Shown: positions 33,840 through 45,482, counted from the stretch's first letter. The stretch is DNA of 64,000 nucleotides from Prosapia bicincta (GCA_036971475.1 JBAIZL010000058.1:1707501-1771500), one strand, 5' to 3'. A program made the numbers and translations. Notes: generated by a model not told the origin, from the sequence alone.

Positions 33840-36800
33840 GTGACAGACCCATGGGGACTTTATTTCACTAGTGGCAAAGCCATGGAGGCTTGTAACCCTC
33901 CCAGTTGTAATCACATGTCCCCCAGTACAGCTTCAGTGACAGACCCATGGGGACTTTATTTCACTAGTGGCAAAGCCATGGAGGCTTGTAACCCTCCCAG
34001 TTGTAATCACATGTCCCCCAGTACAGCTTCAGTGACAGACCCATGGGGACTTTATTTCACTAGTGGCAAAGCCATGGAGGCTTGTAACCCTCCCAGTTGT
34101 AATCACATGTCCCCCAGTACACCTTCAGTGACAGGCCCATGGGGACTTTATTTCACTAGTGGCAAAGCCATGGAGGCTTGTAACCCTCCCAGTTGTAATC
34201 ACATGTCCCCCAGTACAGCTTCAGTGACAGACCCATGGGGACTTTATTTCACTAGTGGCAAAGCCATGGAGGCTTGTAACCCTCCCAGTTGTAATCACAT
34301 GTCCCCCAGTACAGCTTCAGTGACAGACCCATGGGGACTTTATTTCACTAGTGGCAAAGCCATGGAGGCTTGTAACCCTCCCAGTTGTAATCACATGTCC
34401 CCCAGTACACCTTCAGTGACAGGCCCATGGGGACTTTATTTCACTAGTGGCAAAGCCATGGAGGCTTGTAACCCTCCCAGTTGTAATCACATGTCCCCCA
34501 GTACACCTTCAGTGACAGGCCCATGGGGACTTTATTTCACTAGTGGCAAAGCCATGGAGGCTTGTAACCCTCCCAGTTGTAAGCCCATATCCCCCAGTAC
34601 ACCTTCAGTGACAGACCCATGGGGACTTTATATTTCACTAGTGGCAAAGCCATGGAGGCTTGTAACCTTCCCAGTTGTAAGCCCATATCCCCCAGTACAC
34701 CTTCAGTGACAGACCCATGGGGACTTTATATTTCACTAGTGGCAAAGCCATGGAGGCTTGTAACCTTCCCAGTTGTAAGCCCATATCCCCCAGTACACCT
34801 TCAGTGACAGACCCATGGGGACTTTATATTTCACTAGTGGCAAAGCCATGGAGGCTTGTAACCCTCCCAGTTGTAAGCCCATATCCCCCAGTACACCTTC
34901 AGTGACAGACCCATAGGGACTTTATATTTCACTAGTGGCAAAGCCATGGAGGCTTGTAACCCTCCCAGTTGTAAGCCCATATCCCCCAGTACACCTTCAG
35001 TGACAGACCCATGGGGACTTTATATTTCACTAGTGGCAAAGCCATGGAGGCTTGTAACCTTCCCAGTTGTAAGCCCATATCCCCCAGTACACCTTCAGTG
35101 ACAGACCCATGGGGACTTTATATTTCACTAGTGGCAAAGCCATGGAGGCTTGTAACCCTCCCAGTTGTAAGCCCATATCCCCCAGTACACCTTCAGTGAC
35201 AGACCCATGGGGACTTTATATTTCACTAGTGGCAAAGCCATGGAGGCTTGTAACCCTCCCAGTTGTAATCACATGTCCCCCAGTACACCTTCAGTGACAG
35301 GCCCATGGGGACTTTATTTCACTAGTGGCAAAGCCATGGAGGCTTGTAACCCTCCCAGTTGTAAGCCCATATCCCCCAGTACACCTTCAGTGACAGACCC
35401 ATGGGGACTTTATATTTCACTAGTGGCAAAGCCATGGAGGCTTGTAACCTTCCCAGTTGTAAGCCCATATCCCCCAGTACACCTTCAGTGACAGACCCAT
35501 GGGGACTTTATATTTCACTAGTGGCAAAGCCATGGAGGCTTGTAACCTTCCCAGTTGTAAGCCCATATCCCCCAGTACACCTTCAGTGACAGACCCATGG
35601 GGACTTTATATTTCACTAGTGGCAAAGCCATGGAGGCTTGTAACCCTCCCAGTTGTAAGCCCATATCCCCCAGTACACCTTCAGTGACAGACCCATGGGG
35701 ACTTTATATTTCACTAGTGGCAAAGCCATGGAGGCTTGTAACCCTCCCAGTTGTAAGCCCATATCCCCCAGTACACCTTCAGTGACAGACCCATGGGGAC
35801 TTTATATTTCACTAGTGGCAAAGCCATGGAGGCTTGTAACCTTCCCAGTTGTAAGCCCATATCCCCCAGTACACCTTCAGTGACAGACCCATGGGGACTT
35901 TATATTTCACTAGTGGCAAAGCCATGGAGGCTTGTAACCCTCCCAGTTGTAAGCCCATATCCCCCAGTACACCTTCAGTGACAGACCCATGGGGACTTTA
36001 TATTTCACTAGTGGCAAAGCCATGGAGGCTTGTAACCTTCCCAGTTGTAAGCCCATATCCCCCAGTACACCTTCAGTGACAGACCCATGGGGACTTTATA
36101 TTTCACTAGTGGCAAAGCCATGGAGGCTTGTAACCCTCCCAGTTGTAAGCCCATATCCCCCAGTACACCTTCAGTGACAGACCCATGGGGACTTTATATT
36201 TCACTAGTGGCAAAGCCATGGAGGCTTGTAACCTTCCCAGTTGTAAGCCCATATCCCCCAGTACACCTTCAGTGACAGACCCATGGGGACTTTATATTTC
36301 ACTAGTGGCAAAGCCATGGAGGCTTGTAACCTTCCCAGTTGTAAGCCCATATCCCCCAGTACACCTTCAGTGACAGACCCATGGGGACTTTATATTTCAC
36401 TAGTGGCAAAGCCATGGAGGCTTGTAACCCTCCCAGTTGTAAGCCCATATCCCCCAGTACACCTTCAGTGACAGACCCATGGGGACTTTATATTTCACTA
36501 GTGGCAAAGCCATGGAGGCTTGTAACCCTCCCAGTTGTAAGCCCATATCCCCCAGTACACCTTCAGTGACAGACCCATGGGGACTTTATATTTCACTAGT
36601 GGCAAAGCCATGGAGGCTTGTAACCTTCCCAGTTGTAAGCCCATATCCCCCAGTACACCTTCAGTGACAGACCCATGGGGACTTTATATTTCACTAGTGG
36701 CAAAGCCATGGAGGCTTGTAACCCTCCCAGTTGTAAGCCCATATCCCCCAGTACACCTTCAGTGACAGACCCATGGGGACTTTATATTTCACTAGTGGCA

Positions 36801-37005
36801 AAGCCATGGAGGCTTGTAACCTTCCCAGTTGTAAGCCCATATCCCCCAGTACACCTTCAGTGACAGACCCATGGGGACTTTATATTTCACTAGTGGCAAA
36901 GCCATGGAGGCTTGTAACCCTCCCAGTTGTAAGCCCATATCCCCCAGTACACCTTCAGTGACAGACCCATGGGGACTTTATTTCACTAGTGGCAAAGCCA
37001 TGGAG
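33840..37005 (+). repeat. Homogenised 96/98-bp minisatellite, about 32 units
   Basis: Units read ACAGACCCATGGGGACTTTA, TTTCACTAGTGGCAAAGCC, ATGGAGGCTTGTAACC, CCCAGTTGTAA and a CCCCCAGTACACCTTCAGTG end. The first nine are 96 bp, so one frame stays open for 289 residues of 32-residue repeats. From 34619 most units carry two extra bases (TTTATATTTC) and are 98 bp, which breaks the frame in every unit. One later 96-bp unit occurs at 35305. Two subtypes (AACCCTCCC and AACCTTCCC) alternate irregularly. I read it as a noncoding satellite. Confidence 0.95.
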
Positions 37006-37160
37006 GCATGCACCTAGAGTGCCAAACCCATGAAAGCATATGCCCCTAGTACATCTTCAGTTGCTGACACATGGGAGCATTTGCCTCCTCCCATTGGACC
37101 GATGTGAGCTTGTAAGTATACCTTTATTGGTAGAACCTTAGGAGTATGTGTCCTGTGTTA
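37006..37160 (+). repeat. Diverged right edge of the minisatellite
   Basis: One or two degenerate units fade into unique sequence. Confidence 0.75.
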
Positions 37161-38127
37161 CTTTTAACTCTTCAAGTCATACAATATTTCACTACATTAA
37201 CGAAATAAGGCATTATGTTGAAGATGTGACAACCAACTGCAAAGTTACTCCTTGTGTGCAGCACTAGGTTTAAGGTCATTCAGTTTTCCTACTACTAAAA
37301 TGAAATTGAAACAGTTAAAAAATAACTTTAAGAGTTTAATTCCCCTAAACTCTCTGCCTTTAACTTTGAACATAAAATTCTAGTGTAATTAATTAATATT
37401 TTTAATTTCACATCCCTCAATTCAATGCTATTTTAAATATCAACTGCTCAACTTTCATGTATTATGTGTGTTAACCTATCATGTAGTGAGGTTTCATTTT
37501 ACATAAGCCTGCATAATTTTAAATATTTTCTGGGAAGACGAGCTCAAATTTTTTGCTGGGAATATTCCAATCTCACTAACTCCCAATAGGTTATTACACC
37601 TGTATTCATCTCCATATGCATAACAATCACACTATCGAAGACCTTAGTCCTTGATGACCATAGTAGGCGGGCTTTTTGTTAGAGAAAAGATTCCTTCAAG
37701 TAACTACGCATGATTTACCATATCTCTACCCTATACTATCAGACAATAGCAGCCATAATATTCAGTAACAAAAATTTGTTATAGGTTTATTAGATTTAGA
37801 TGTAGAACTTAGTCAAGTTTGGATTAAATTACCTGAGGAAGTATATGATATTACATACTGTAAGCAACAGTGATAGTGAGAGGGATCAGTAGTAATTCCT
37901 TATAAATGTAATGACTAGAGGTAACTTTCCAAACTACCATTTTGTCGGAACAAAACCTGTTTCTGTACCTTTTGAACTGATAGTACAAGAAACCTTTACA
38001 AAGGGTCTTAATTACAAATTGCTATTCTATTATTTGGTTTTAAGTTTGTATTTCTTAAATAAATAATAAAAATTGTTAGCATAACAAATATATTTTTAAT
38101 GTTTTCTTGAGCAACTGTGGCCTATGC
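37161..38127. other. No recognised feature
   Basis: AT-rich unique sequence with no gene or repeat that I recognise. Confidence 0.5.
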
Positions 38128-38185
38128 TATAATATTTTAAAAAACAAACCTAATAACCACAATATAACTCTATTTAATCACTTGA

Positions 38186-38224
38186 TGTACATCTCGGTTA
38201 CCAGGTAACCATCTTCAGAAGTAC
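38186..38224 (-). ncRNA. Hammerhead-like ribozyme, left arm, mutated core
   Basis: This is the mirror of the right-arm ribozyme, but the minus strand reads GAGA where the core needs GAAA, so the invariant A14 is lost. All stems are otherwise preserved. It is probably inactive. Confidence 0.6.
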
Positions 38225-38329
38225 TGAACAAAATTAATTTAATTTACAACGTAACATATATAGCAACAAATATTGAGGTTATATTTTTTGCTATATAAGT
38301 TACGTTGTAAATTAAAATAATTTTGTTCA

Positions 38330-38376
38330 GTACTTCTGAAGATGGTTACCTGGTAACCGAAATGTACATCAAGTGA
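38330..38376 (+). ncRNA. Hammerhead-like ribozyme, right arm, intact core
   Basis: CTGAAGA at 38336-38342, stem II GGTTAC/GTAACC (38344-38349 with 38353-38358, loop CTG), GAAA at 38359-38362, and stem III as the self-complementary ATGTACAT (38362-38369), with predicted cleavage after C38370. Stem I pairs ACTT (38332-38335) with AAGT (38371-38374). One extra T precedes stem II, as in the other PLE copies here. The palindromic stem III implies activity as a dimer. Confidence 0.65.
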
Positions 38377-38602
38377 ATAAATAAAGTTATATTGTGGTTA
38401 TTAGGTTTGTTTTTTAAAATTTTATAACAAATATAGTTTATAGTCATCTGAATCTCAATAAATCAGCAAACATAAATAAATCTAACTTTTAACTACATTA
38501 AAATTTGAAACTCTTTATTCTTTGTTAAATGTATGTGGAACAAAAATCTTTTATTGTGACCTATACAGTAGTCTCTCTTATCCGACAAATGGGCCCACAG
38601 AA

Positions 38603-39399
38603 CAGTGGCGGTTTGTCCAAAAGGGCTCTGGGGCGCAGCCCTCCCAATTACAAAAATTAATTTTTAATTAATATTCATTTATCTTAAATTAGGTTAAGAA
38701 GAGCTTAGAATTATTTAAGTAATGTTAAAACCATAAAATATTTAGCAGTTGACGCACGAAATTAGCTGCAAGCTCCGTGCGGGGCTCACAGCAGAGAGCC
38801 CCAGACTAGTGCATTGAGTGTACATGGAATAAGCTGAAAAAGCCAAAACCGTGCAGTGACGTCACTCAACGCGCTTGTTACGGGTGGCCTGGGATGGAGT
38901 CCCGTCGTTGTAATGTTCTCACAAATAAATGTTGGTGCGTTTGACTCAAAGTAACCAAATCAAATTTTATATTTAATAATAATATGCGTTTATGAAACTA
39001 CTCTTTTAAACTCAATTTAAAGAATAATATTTGTGTACTAGATAAGTATTGTTTCCATTTATAGATCCTTTGATGCACATACACAGTGGCCTAATATACT
39101 CTTAAAAGTAAAACATGATTCACACTACTCGTTGAGTACTCGACGCTTTAGCAATCAATAGGCGATCACTTAACTACCCAACCTTACAACATTTCGTAAA
39201 TCACACCGTAATACGTCTATTAGTTATAGCAATGTTAATATATTAATCAATAAGTATAACTTAATAAAAGTTGTTGGCGCTTAGAATATAAAACGAGTTA
39301 AATGGGTATCAAATTTCAAAATTTTCTCCGCACCTCGTAAATCTGGGGTGACCCCTTGTCATGAGCCCCACCAATGTAATTGGGCAGGAGCTGCCACTG
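38603..39399. mobile_element. 797-bp hAT-type MITE nested in Tigger A
   Basis: It begins CAGTGGCGGTTTG and ends GAGCTGCCACTG, with CAGTGGC-type inverted termini, and is flanked by a perfect 8-bp duplication CCACAGAA (38595-38602 and 39400-39407). The 8-bp duplication and CAGTGG terminus fit hAT. No transposase is encoded. Removing it rejoins the Tigger sequence, so it is younger than Tigger A. Confidence 0.85.
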
Positions 39400-39687
39400 C
39401 CACAGAACATTGGATAAGGAAACATGTCTCATATTAGGAAGGTGTTAAGAAAAACCTATTAAATGTTATTTAACTGTACTGCACAGTAACTCACATTACT
39501 GTATAGTTAAAAACATTACAAACATTTGATAAGAAAACAAAACAGTTTTAATGCTTAAAAAAAATACCATAATGTAGATTAGTACTATAATGAAATGTTT
39601 AAATATGCACTGTACACAATATAAAAGTTTAGTTGGTGCTGGTTTGAAGAAATTGTTGATCGTAGTCTGGTTTTCAGACGAGTGCCG

Positions 39688-40393
39688 TTACTTAGCTGCT
39701 AAGTCTCGCCACCTTTTAAGCATGAAAATGTTTATACCTGTAGCTTCTTCTTGTTGCTCAACGTATTGAAGTCCATTCTCAAAAGCCTTAACTCCATCAA
39801 TATGGGAAATTCTCTGATGCATGTGAGGTACTTCATCTAAATCTTCAATTTTGTTGTCGTCACAATTGACAAGAGCAACAATTTCTTCATCAGTTATTTA
39901 AAACTGATCATCATCATTTAACCAACTTTCAAATTCTTCCACAGATACAGCCTCGCATTAAGGGAGATGTTGCACTAAAGGTTGAATGCTTTCTTTGGTT
40001 ACAGTCTGGTTTCACACTTTGCCACGACGAAGCAGCTTCTTTCATGATTTGGCAATTGTTGGAGCTCTTACGTCAGCTCAGGCCGCTGCAATCCAATAGA
40101 CCACATCCTTTACATTTACGCTTTTCAACTTTTCTATCCGGTCTCTTCCTTTGTCTATTTCTTTAATAAGTATGGACAGTAGCTTCCTACGATTATTTCT
40201 TTTCACTGCCTCCAAAACACTCTGATCCATAGGTTAGCATATGGCAGTCAAGTTGGGGAGAAGGGGGCAGAAACATTGCTTTTATATCACCATCTTGGAG
40301 TGTCTCTGCTTCAGGGTGCGTTGGAGCATTGTCTAGTAACAAAATTGCTTTTCTGGGTTGTTTTTTTTTCAAACGTTTCTGTTGCATTAACAA
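39688..40393 (-). pseudogene. Tigger/jerky-like DDE transposase, C-terminal half
   Basis: Minus-strand pieces read KAILLLDNAPTHP, DIKAMFLPP and, after a frameshift, PMDQSVLEAVKRNNRRKLL, VKDVVYWIAAA, ITDEEIVALVNCDD and RWRDLAAK before TAA at 39690-39688. This is the second half of the DDE_1 domain plus the acidic tail of pogo/Tigger transposases. The second catalytic aspartate (LLLDNAP) and the later MDQ aspartate are present. Frameshifts and a stop make it dead. The N-terminal CENP-B-type DNA-binding part was not found. Confidence 0.85.
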
Positions 40394-40450
40394 ACTCCTT
40401 AAAAAACTAGTCTTTCAATATTTCACTTCTCATCCAAGCACTTTTTTAGT

Positions 40451-42094
40451 TTGAATAAAACATTACAATTAGTATAATCAAGGACTTGTTTACAGCTTTC
40501 TTTTTTCCTCCTGAGGCTTTAGTAGCGGCTTGTGGTATATTAAGACAACACTGACAAATTCTTCCTTGTCCTCTTATTTCAAAACAAACTGTTTCTCTTC
40601 CACCATCACACATTCCTCCTCTTTTGTTTCATAAGTTTTTTCTTGCTATCCAGATATGGGTTTTGACAAGGTTGTTTTGTTTGTCTTTGGCTAGTCAAAC
40701 ACCATCTTAAAGTTTTCATTAGCAAAATGTTGTAATATCATTTTGGAAAAAACCACTGGCTTTAGGATGTTCACAATTTATTAGCTTAAAATAATGTAGA
40801 AGTTATAAACATTATTAAAATAAGGAGTAACCTTATTCTCAGGAGACAGATTTCCTGAGTCACAAAAGGTACACCTCTCTGGCGGATGTTCCTTTTTTCT
40901 AAACAAAAATTTCTCACTTTATTGTTCAAAAGCTTTTTTACCACCAAAATCCATCTTCAGTCTTTATATAAAACTATAACATTCATTTAAAACACAATAA
41001 ACAAAGGACCAGTAAGCTGTGACAGCCACTGCATATAACAGCTGACTGGGGTTTAGCTCCTTCAGCCACCCTACAAGATCTAGTTAACAAGTTAGACTGA
41101 TATCAACACACTGTCTTTAAACATTCCTTTTGTTGAGAAAATGATGACCTTCCATTAGGTCATTCCTTCCATTTTAGTGCTTACCAATTCTAGCATGAAA
41201 CAATGGGAGCTCTTTATTTCTTTATACTTTTAAGTTGAGTCACATAATTTTATCGGTTCTATTTAAGGAAATTTGAATTATTTTTGCTTAATCATTCAAA
41301 GTAATTGAAATCATTATAAAATATTTCACAATGTCAACATTTATTATTAATAGTTTTTCTTTGAAAATGTAGATCTAAAACATATTTAACACTCTGATTA
41401 GCAGTACATGAGATCGCGCAACGGCCAGTGGGAACATTTCCGTTTATGTATGTTCTACCATTTCTCTAAAATTACCATTGCCTAAAGTTTATGTTTTGAT
41501 TTCCTGTCTATTGTGCTGTATTCTAGGTTAAATATTTGTAACTATCTGGACAATAAATACTACACAGAGTATATAGTCACCATTCTTTTGTGGGCAAAGT
41601 CTATGGGTTTTCCCACGTATTTACAGATAGTTTCGAAGTTTGTGTGGTTTTTTAAAATGAATAGGCGATTGACTAATGAAGAAGTTCTTTTGTGTCCAAA
41701 GTCTATGATTTCTCCCACATGTTTACAGATAGTTTTGAAGTTTTTGCAGTGTTTCACAACGAACAGATATTTTACAAAAAAAAAAAGATTAACAGATAAC
41801 TTTTAGCAAAGAAATTATTAGTAAATGTAAGGTAAAGTTTGGTTAACATGAGAAAATAAGTGAAAAAAAATATTAACAAATACTATAATTAAAAAAATAC
41901 AGAAAAATAAAAAAAGCAATTAGAAAAAAGAAAGTCTAAAATTTTTTCCATAATATCTTGCTCCCAGGGGCCATGTCAGGGCAGGCACATGTTGCTAATC
42001 AAAGGGTTAATATGAGTCAGAATTTAAGAAAGTAATAAAAATACTAGATGTCATTTTTAAACTAGAAATGTTAATGGCACTTAGATTATAATTA
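40451..42094. other. No clear feature; probably decayed Tigger in part
   Basis: The stretch to about 41000 may continue the Tigger transposase on the minus strand, but I cannot name motifs with confidence. From 41000 to 42094 the sequence is AT-rich. Two ~50-bp stretches at 41590-41640 and 41695-41745 resemble each other (AAGTCTATG...TTTACAGATAGTTT) and look like a short tandem duplication. Confidence 0.4.
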
Positions 42095-42790
42095 CAGTAA
42101 AACCTCTCATATTCAGATCAATGTAGGGACAGCCCAATGCAGATTTGGGGAGGGGGCTATATAATGATGTACATCTGTACTTTATAATCACATCAATTCC
42201 AATAGGAATCAGATGTATGATTGTTTTAGGTATATAATTTACATTTTTTGAAGATTGTAATTATATTTTAATAGCGATATAGAGCTGTTTGTACAATTTA
42301 GTTACATGCCTGTCTGTACAGTTCCTTAATACTGTACTGTACATACATAGCCCATGCATATTAATTATCAGTTGTGGTAAAAAAGATGTAATTGTGGTCT
42401 GCTTGTTTGGTTAACATGTTTCTTTGATGAAATATCCCTCCACTTTCTAAAAAGTAAACGATCGGTTGCTGCTTCATCTTGTTGTTCGACTTACTAGATA
42501 AGCTGGTCAAAGGCCTGGAAAGCTTTGAATGCGTCATGTGTTTGTTTTCTTTCGTCATCTTCGGCAGGTGCTGGCTTTATGCTCACTATGTCTTTATTAT
42601 TACTAGTAGTAAACTCATGAACTTCATCCTCTTTCATGTCCTTACAATCAGGAATGTTTCGGAGAAGATTTCTTCATTTGTTTCACTAACAATGTTTCCA
42701 TTTGTAATACGTTTTCAATCCGGATGCTGTAGCAATCCATTAAGTGACATCACAACTTCCCCCTGGATCCATATTCACGATTATAACTGT
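42095..42790 (-). mobile_element. Tigger-like relic B (3' end only)
   Basis: The left end is TA followed by CAGTAAAACCTCTCATATTC, a pogo/Tigger-like terminus. On the minus strand the transposase tail is visible (HDAFKAFQAFDQL, VEQQDEAATDRLLFRKWRDI) with frameshifts. The core DDE domain and the other terminus are missing. Confidence 0.7.
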
Positions 42791-42887
42791 AACTTACAGC
42801 GATATAGAAAACACAATTTTTTTTTTGCTTTTCTACCATACTGTATATTGTTGATTACAAATTCTAGGTAGAATAACTAACTAAATT

Positions 42888-43000
42888 ATTAATCACTTAA
42901 ACAATAGTTTATGACTATCCAAACTTTATATTTAGTAAATTAAACAAATTTACTAAATATAAAGTTCGGATAGTCATAAACTATTGTTTAAGTGATTAAT
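42888..43000. mobile_element. PLE family A hairpin, ends only
   Basis: 54-bp arms (42888-42941, 42947-43000) with a 5-nt loop and one mismatch. Each arm is the extreme 3' tail of PLE family A (TAAACTATTGTTTAAG), followed on the right by the family's last bases (GATTCACCGAACGTAAT). Coding sequence and ribozyme are gone. Confidence 0.85.
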
Positions 43001-43049
43001 AAGATTCACCGAACGTAATGGACTACAAAATTCAAGAATAACTAAATCA

Positions 43050-43107
43050 CCTAATTATACAAAAGCTTGTAAAATATATATATACATATGTATATAAATA
43101 TATATAT

Positions 43108-43155
<48 letters not shown>
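43050..43155 (+). repeat. (TA)n microsatellite with ATAC variants
   Basis: A simple TA-rich tract between two hairpin elements. Confidence 0.95.
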
Positions 43156-43158
<3 letters not shown>

Positions 43159-43185
43159 GGTTAGTTTTGGTTGGTAAAGATTATT

Positions 43186-43547
43186 TAGATTTTTTTGGAC
43201 TAGGAGACTGACAGACTTATCTTGGTAAGAGTCCACACTGTAGTCTTGAAATAGAAACACATAAAAGCACTTAAACAATGATATATTTCAACCACACAGT
43301 GGTCTTTGTCAATCGAAGAGAAAACACAAAAAGAAATAAAATAAATATATCCAATATATATGAAATAAATATATTTATTTTATTTCATTCTCTCATATAT
43401 CTTTTTGTGTTTTCTCTTCGATTGACAAAGACCACTGTGTGGTTGAAATATATCATTGTTTAAGTGCTTTTATGTGTTTCTATTTCAAGACTACAGTGTG
43501 GACTCTTACCAAGGTAAGTCTGTCAGTCTCCTAGTCCAAAAAATCTA
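43186..43547. mobile_element. PLE-like hairpin, family D, larger copy
   Basis: Arms of about 150 bp (43186-43337 and 43399-43547), starting AGTCTCCTAGTCC at each outer end, around an AT-rich centre. Inside each arm ACCACTGTGTGGT, GAAA and a palindromic ATATAT follow the order of stem II, core and stem III of the hammerheads above. The CUGANGA part reads TTGACAA, so it looks like a ribozyme fossil. A shorter copy is at 54143-54226. Confidence 0.75.
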
Positions 43548-44240
43548 TATATATATAGTTAATATATTACTATTGTAAGTAATTTTGCAGTTAAAGTTAC
43601 TTACAATAGTAATATATTAACTTCATAAAGTCAGTGCAACGGAAAAACAATGGATAACGTTAATATATTACTATTGTAAGTAATTTTATCCACCATTAAG
43701 TGCAATGATTTTACCTTGTGTGATGAGGCACCTTTCGGTCACTTGACCATTGTCGAATTACTCTTAATAGGTGTGAGAGTATCAAAAGTTTTCATTATTT
43801 CCAAATTGGTTGTGTAAAGTTGTAAGTTGATTTGGCTTTTTTATGGTAGACAGATTTAATGTTTTCTTTAATTATGTGTAATTCGGCTATTTTTGTTGCT
43901 TTATTGATAATCGTATTTTGTTTATTTTTTAAGTGTAATTTAGCGTATTTTGGTGTTATATTAAGTGTTAAGAATTTTGCAGATGCAATTCTGGAGTTTG
44001 ATTCTGAGGTTAATATATTTCCGGTACAGTTGTTTACCTTGGTAGGTGTTAAATTCTTGATATTTTACGTTATCCATTGTTTTTCCGTTGCACTGACTTT
44101 ATGAAGTTGATATATTACTATTGTAAGTAATTTTGTGATTCGACAATGGTCAAGTGACCGAAAGGTGCCGCATCACACAGCGTAAAATCATTGCACTTAA
44201 TGGTGGATAAAATTACTTACAATAGTAATATATTAACTTC
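43548..44240 (-). mobile_element. PLE fragment E with inverted flanks
   Basis: Inverted repeats (about 43650-43765 and 44130-44235, plus 43615-43655 with 44060-44110) enclose a short minus-strand coding relic (about 43800-44065) reading ITPKYAKLHLKNKQN and ATKIAELHIIKENIKSVYHK, similar to the N-terminal region of PLE proteins. TTACTTACAATAGTAATATA occurs three or four times in both orientations. RT and nuclease are missing. Confidence 0.6.
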
Positions 44241-45482
44241 TTATATATATATATACTGAACAATAAGAAATCAAAACACAACTGGCCTAGTCAGGAAAGA
44301 ACAAAGAGTTGACGGCAAGGTCACAAAACTGGTCTGATGGCAAGGCGCCTTACAGAGTAAAGACCCTTACTTAACTCGAATGTACATTTTTTTATCATAC
44401 ATTGAATCAAACAAAATGGGGGTAAAACTGGGGGTATGTAATTTGAGTTTGTAGATCAATTAACATTCATATTTTATACCATAAAAAAAGTAGTTTTAAA
44501 CCTTTTGAATTTATAACTAACTAGTAAATATATACAAGAAGTAATTATTTTTATAAAAAAAGTACACTTTTAGGAAAAATAGTGATATGGATGTCTTGTA
44601 GACACTGTTGGCACCAATTTTTAGAAATATACCTCTTTCTGTGAAAGCTAACATTAACTGAACTTTACTGGGAAATTTTACAATGTTATTACTGATGTCA
44701 AAAACATTTTGCCTTTATTAAACTTGACTTAGAAGTAGAAGTCTGTTCTCACACTATTCCTAACATGCCTGGGCCAACAAATAATTAATCTTACCCTTAT
44801 TTTGACCTATTATATTGGACAAATTACAAAATTAAGAAGAAATCAAGTCTAAACACTATCAAGGCCCACAAATTTATTATGATTTACCTCATAAATATAG
44901 TTTTTAAGAAATAAAATAACATGTTTTATATCCTACACAGTTGAAATTTGTATATAAACACCATTATAAATTTTTTTAAAAAATATTAAAAGCAATCTAC
45001 TAAGAGAGATATGTTGTTTTAAGTACTATACACTATTATATACTTAGTTTACAGAACAAATCATATAATCAGATCTTTTAATTTCCTCCAACATTTTACT
45101 TTTCCTATTTAGCAAATTATTTTGTTTTATAAATTTGGAAATTTTTTGAAATTTTTACATTTTAATTTTTTGTTTTATTTTTTTACCAGAAATTCTGTGA
45201 CCCAAGGATTCTTAAAACTCTTGTTTCATTTTATATTATTTCTTCCTTATACTTAAACTCCATTTCTCAAATGAGCTACTAATAATTCAAGTTTATGATA
45301 AAAAATCTTATTTTAACATTATTTCAAATGATGTTATTTTATATTTTTCAAAAGAGAGAGAAGAGAGTTCATGAATAATAAAACAAGTACAGTGACATTT
45401 ACATAATTTATTATTATTTTAAATTTAAAAGTTAAACAGATGCACAAGTATTATATCACAAATCATAAATAAAATAAGTTAT
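44241..45482. other. ACBD3 3' flank and presumed 3' UTR
   Basis: AT-rich sequence downstream of the ACBD3 stop codon (minus strand). TTTATT at about 45407 would be an AATAAA poly(A) signal on the gene strand some 75 bp after the stop; several others lie further on. Nothing else was recognised. Confidence 0.45.

Larger units (their letters stand above)
38128..38426. mobile_element. PLE-derived perfect-type hairpin (family C)
   Basis: 139-bp inverted arms (38128-38266 and 38288-38426) around a 21-nt loop. Each arm is a PLE-type 3' flank carrying a hammerhead core, with the flank ends outward (GTGGTTATTAGGTTTG at the right). There is no coding sequence. I infer a PLE end duplicated in inverted orientation. 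Confidence 0.85.
38566..40450 (-). mobile_element. Tigger/pogo-like DNA transposon relic A
   Basis: The left end is TA followed by CAGTAGTCTCTCTTATCCGA, a Tigger-type terminal repeat. The transposase C-terminal half lies on the minus strand to about 40400. A hAT-type MITE (38603-39399) interrupts the element 37 bp from its end. I could not locate the right terminal repeat, and coding similarity fades beyond 40450. Confidence 0.8.

Noticed and set aside
33840..34709. 289-residue open frame of 32-residue repeats
   Set aside because: Unit length of 96 bp explains it; the same sequence two bases longer per unit is closed, and no signal peptide or known repeat protein fits.
42479..42871. 130-residue plus-strand open frame
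   Set aside because: It is opposite the Tigger B transposase tail and has no motifs of its own.
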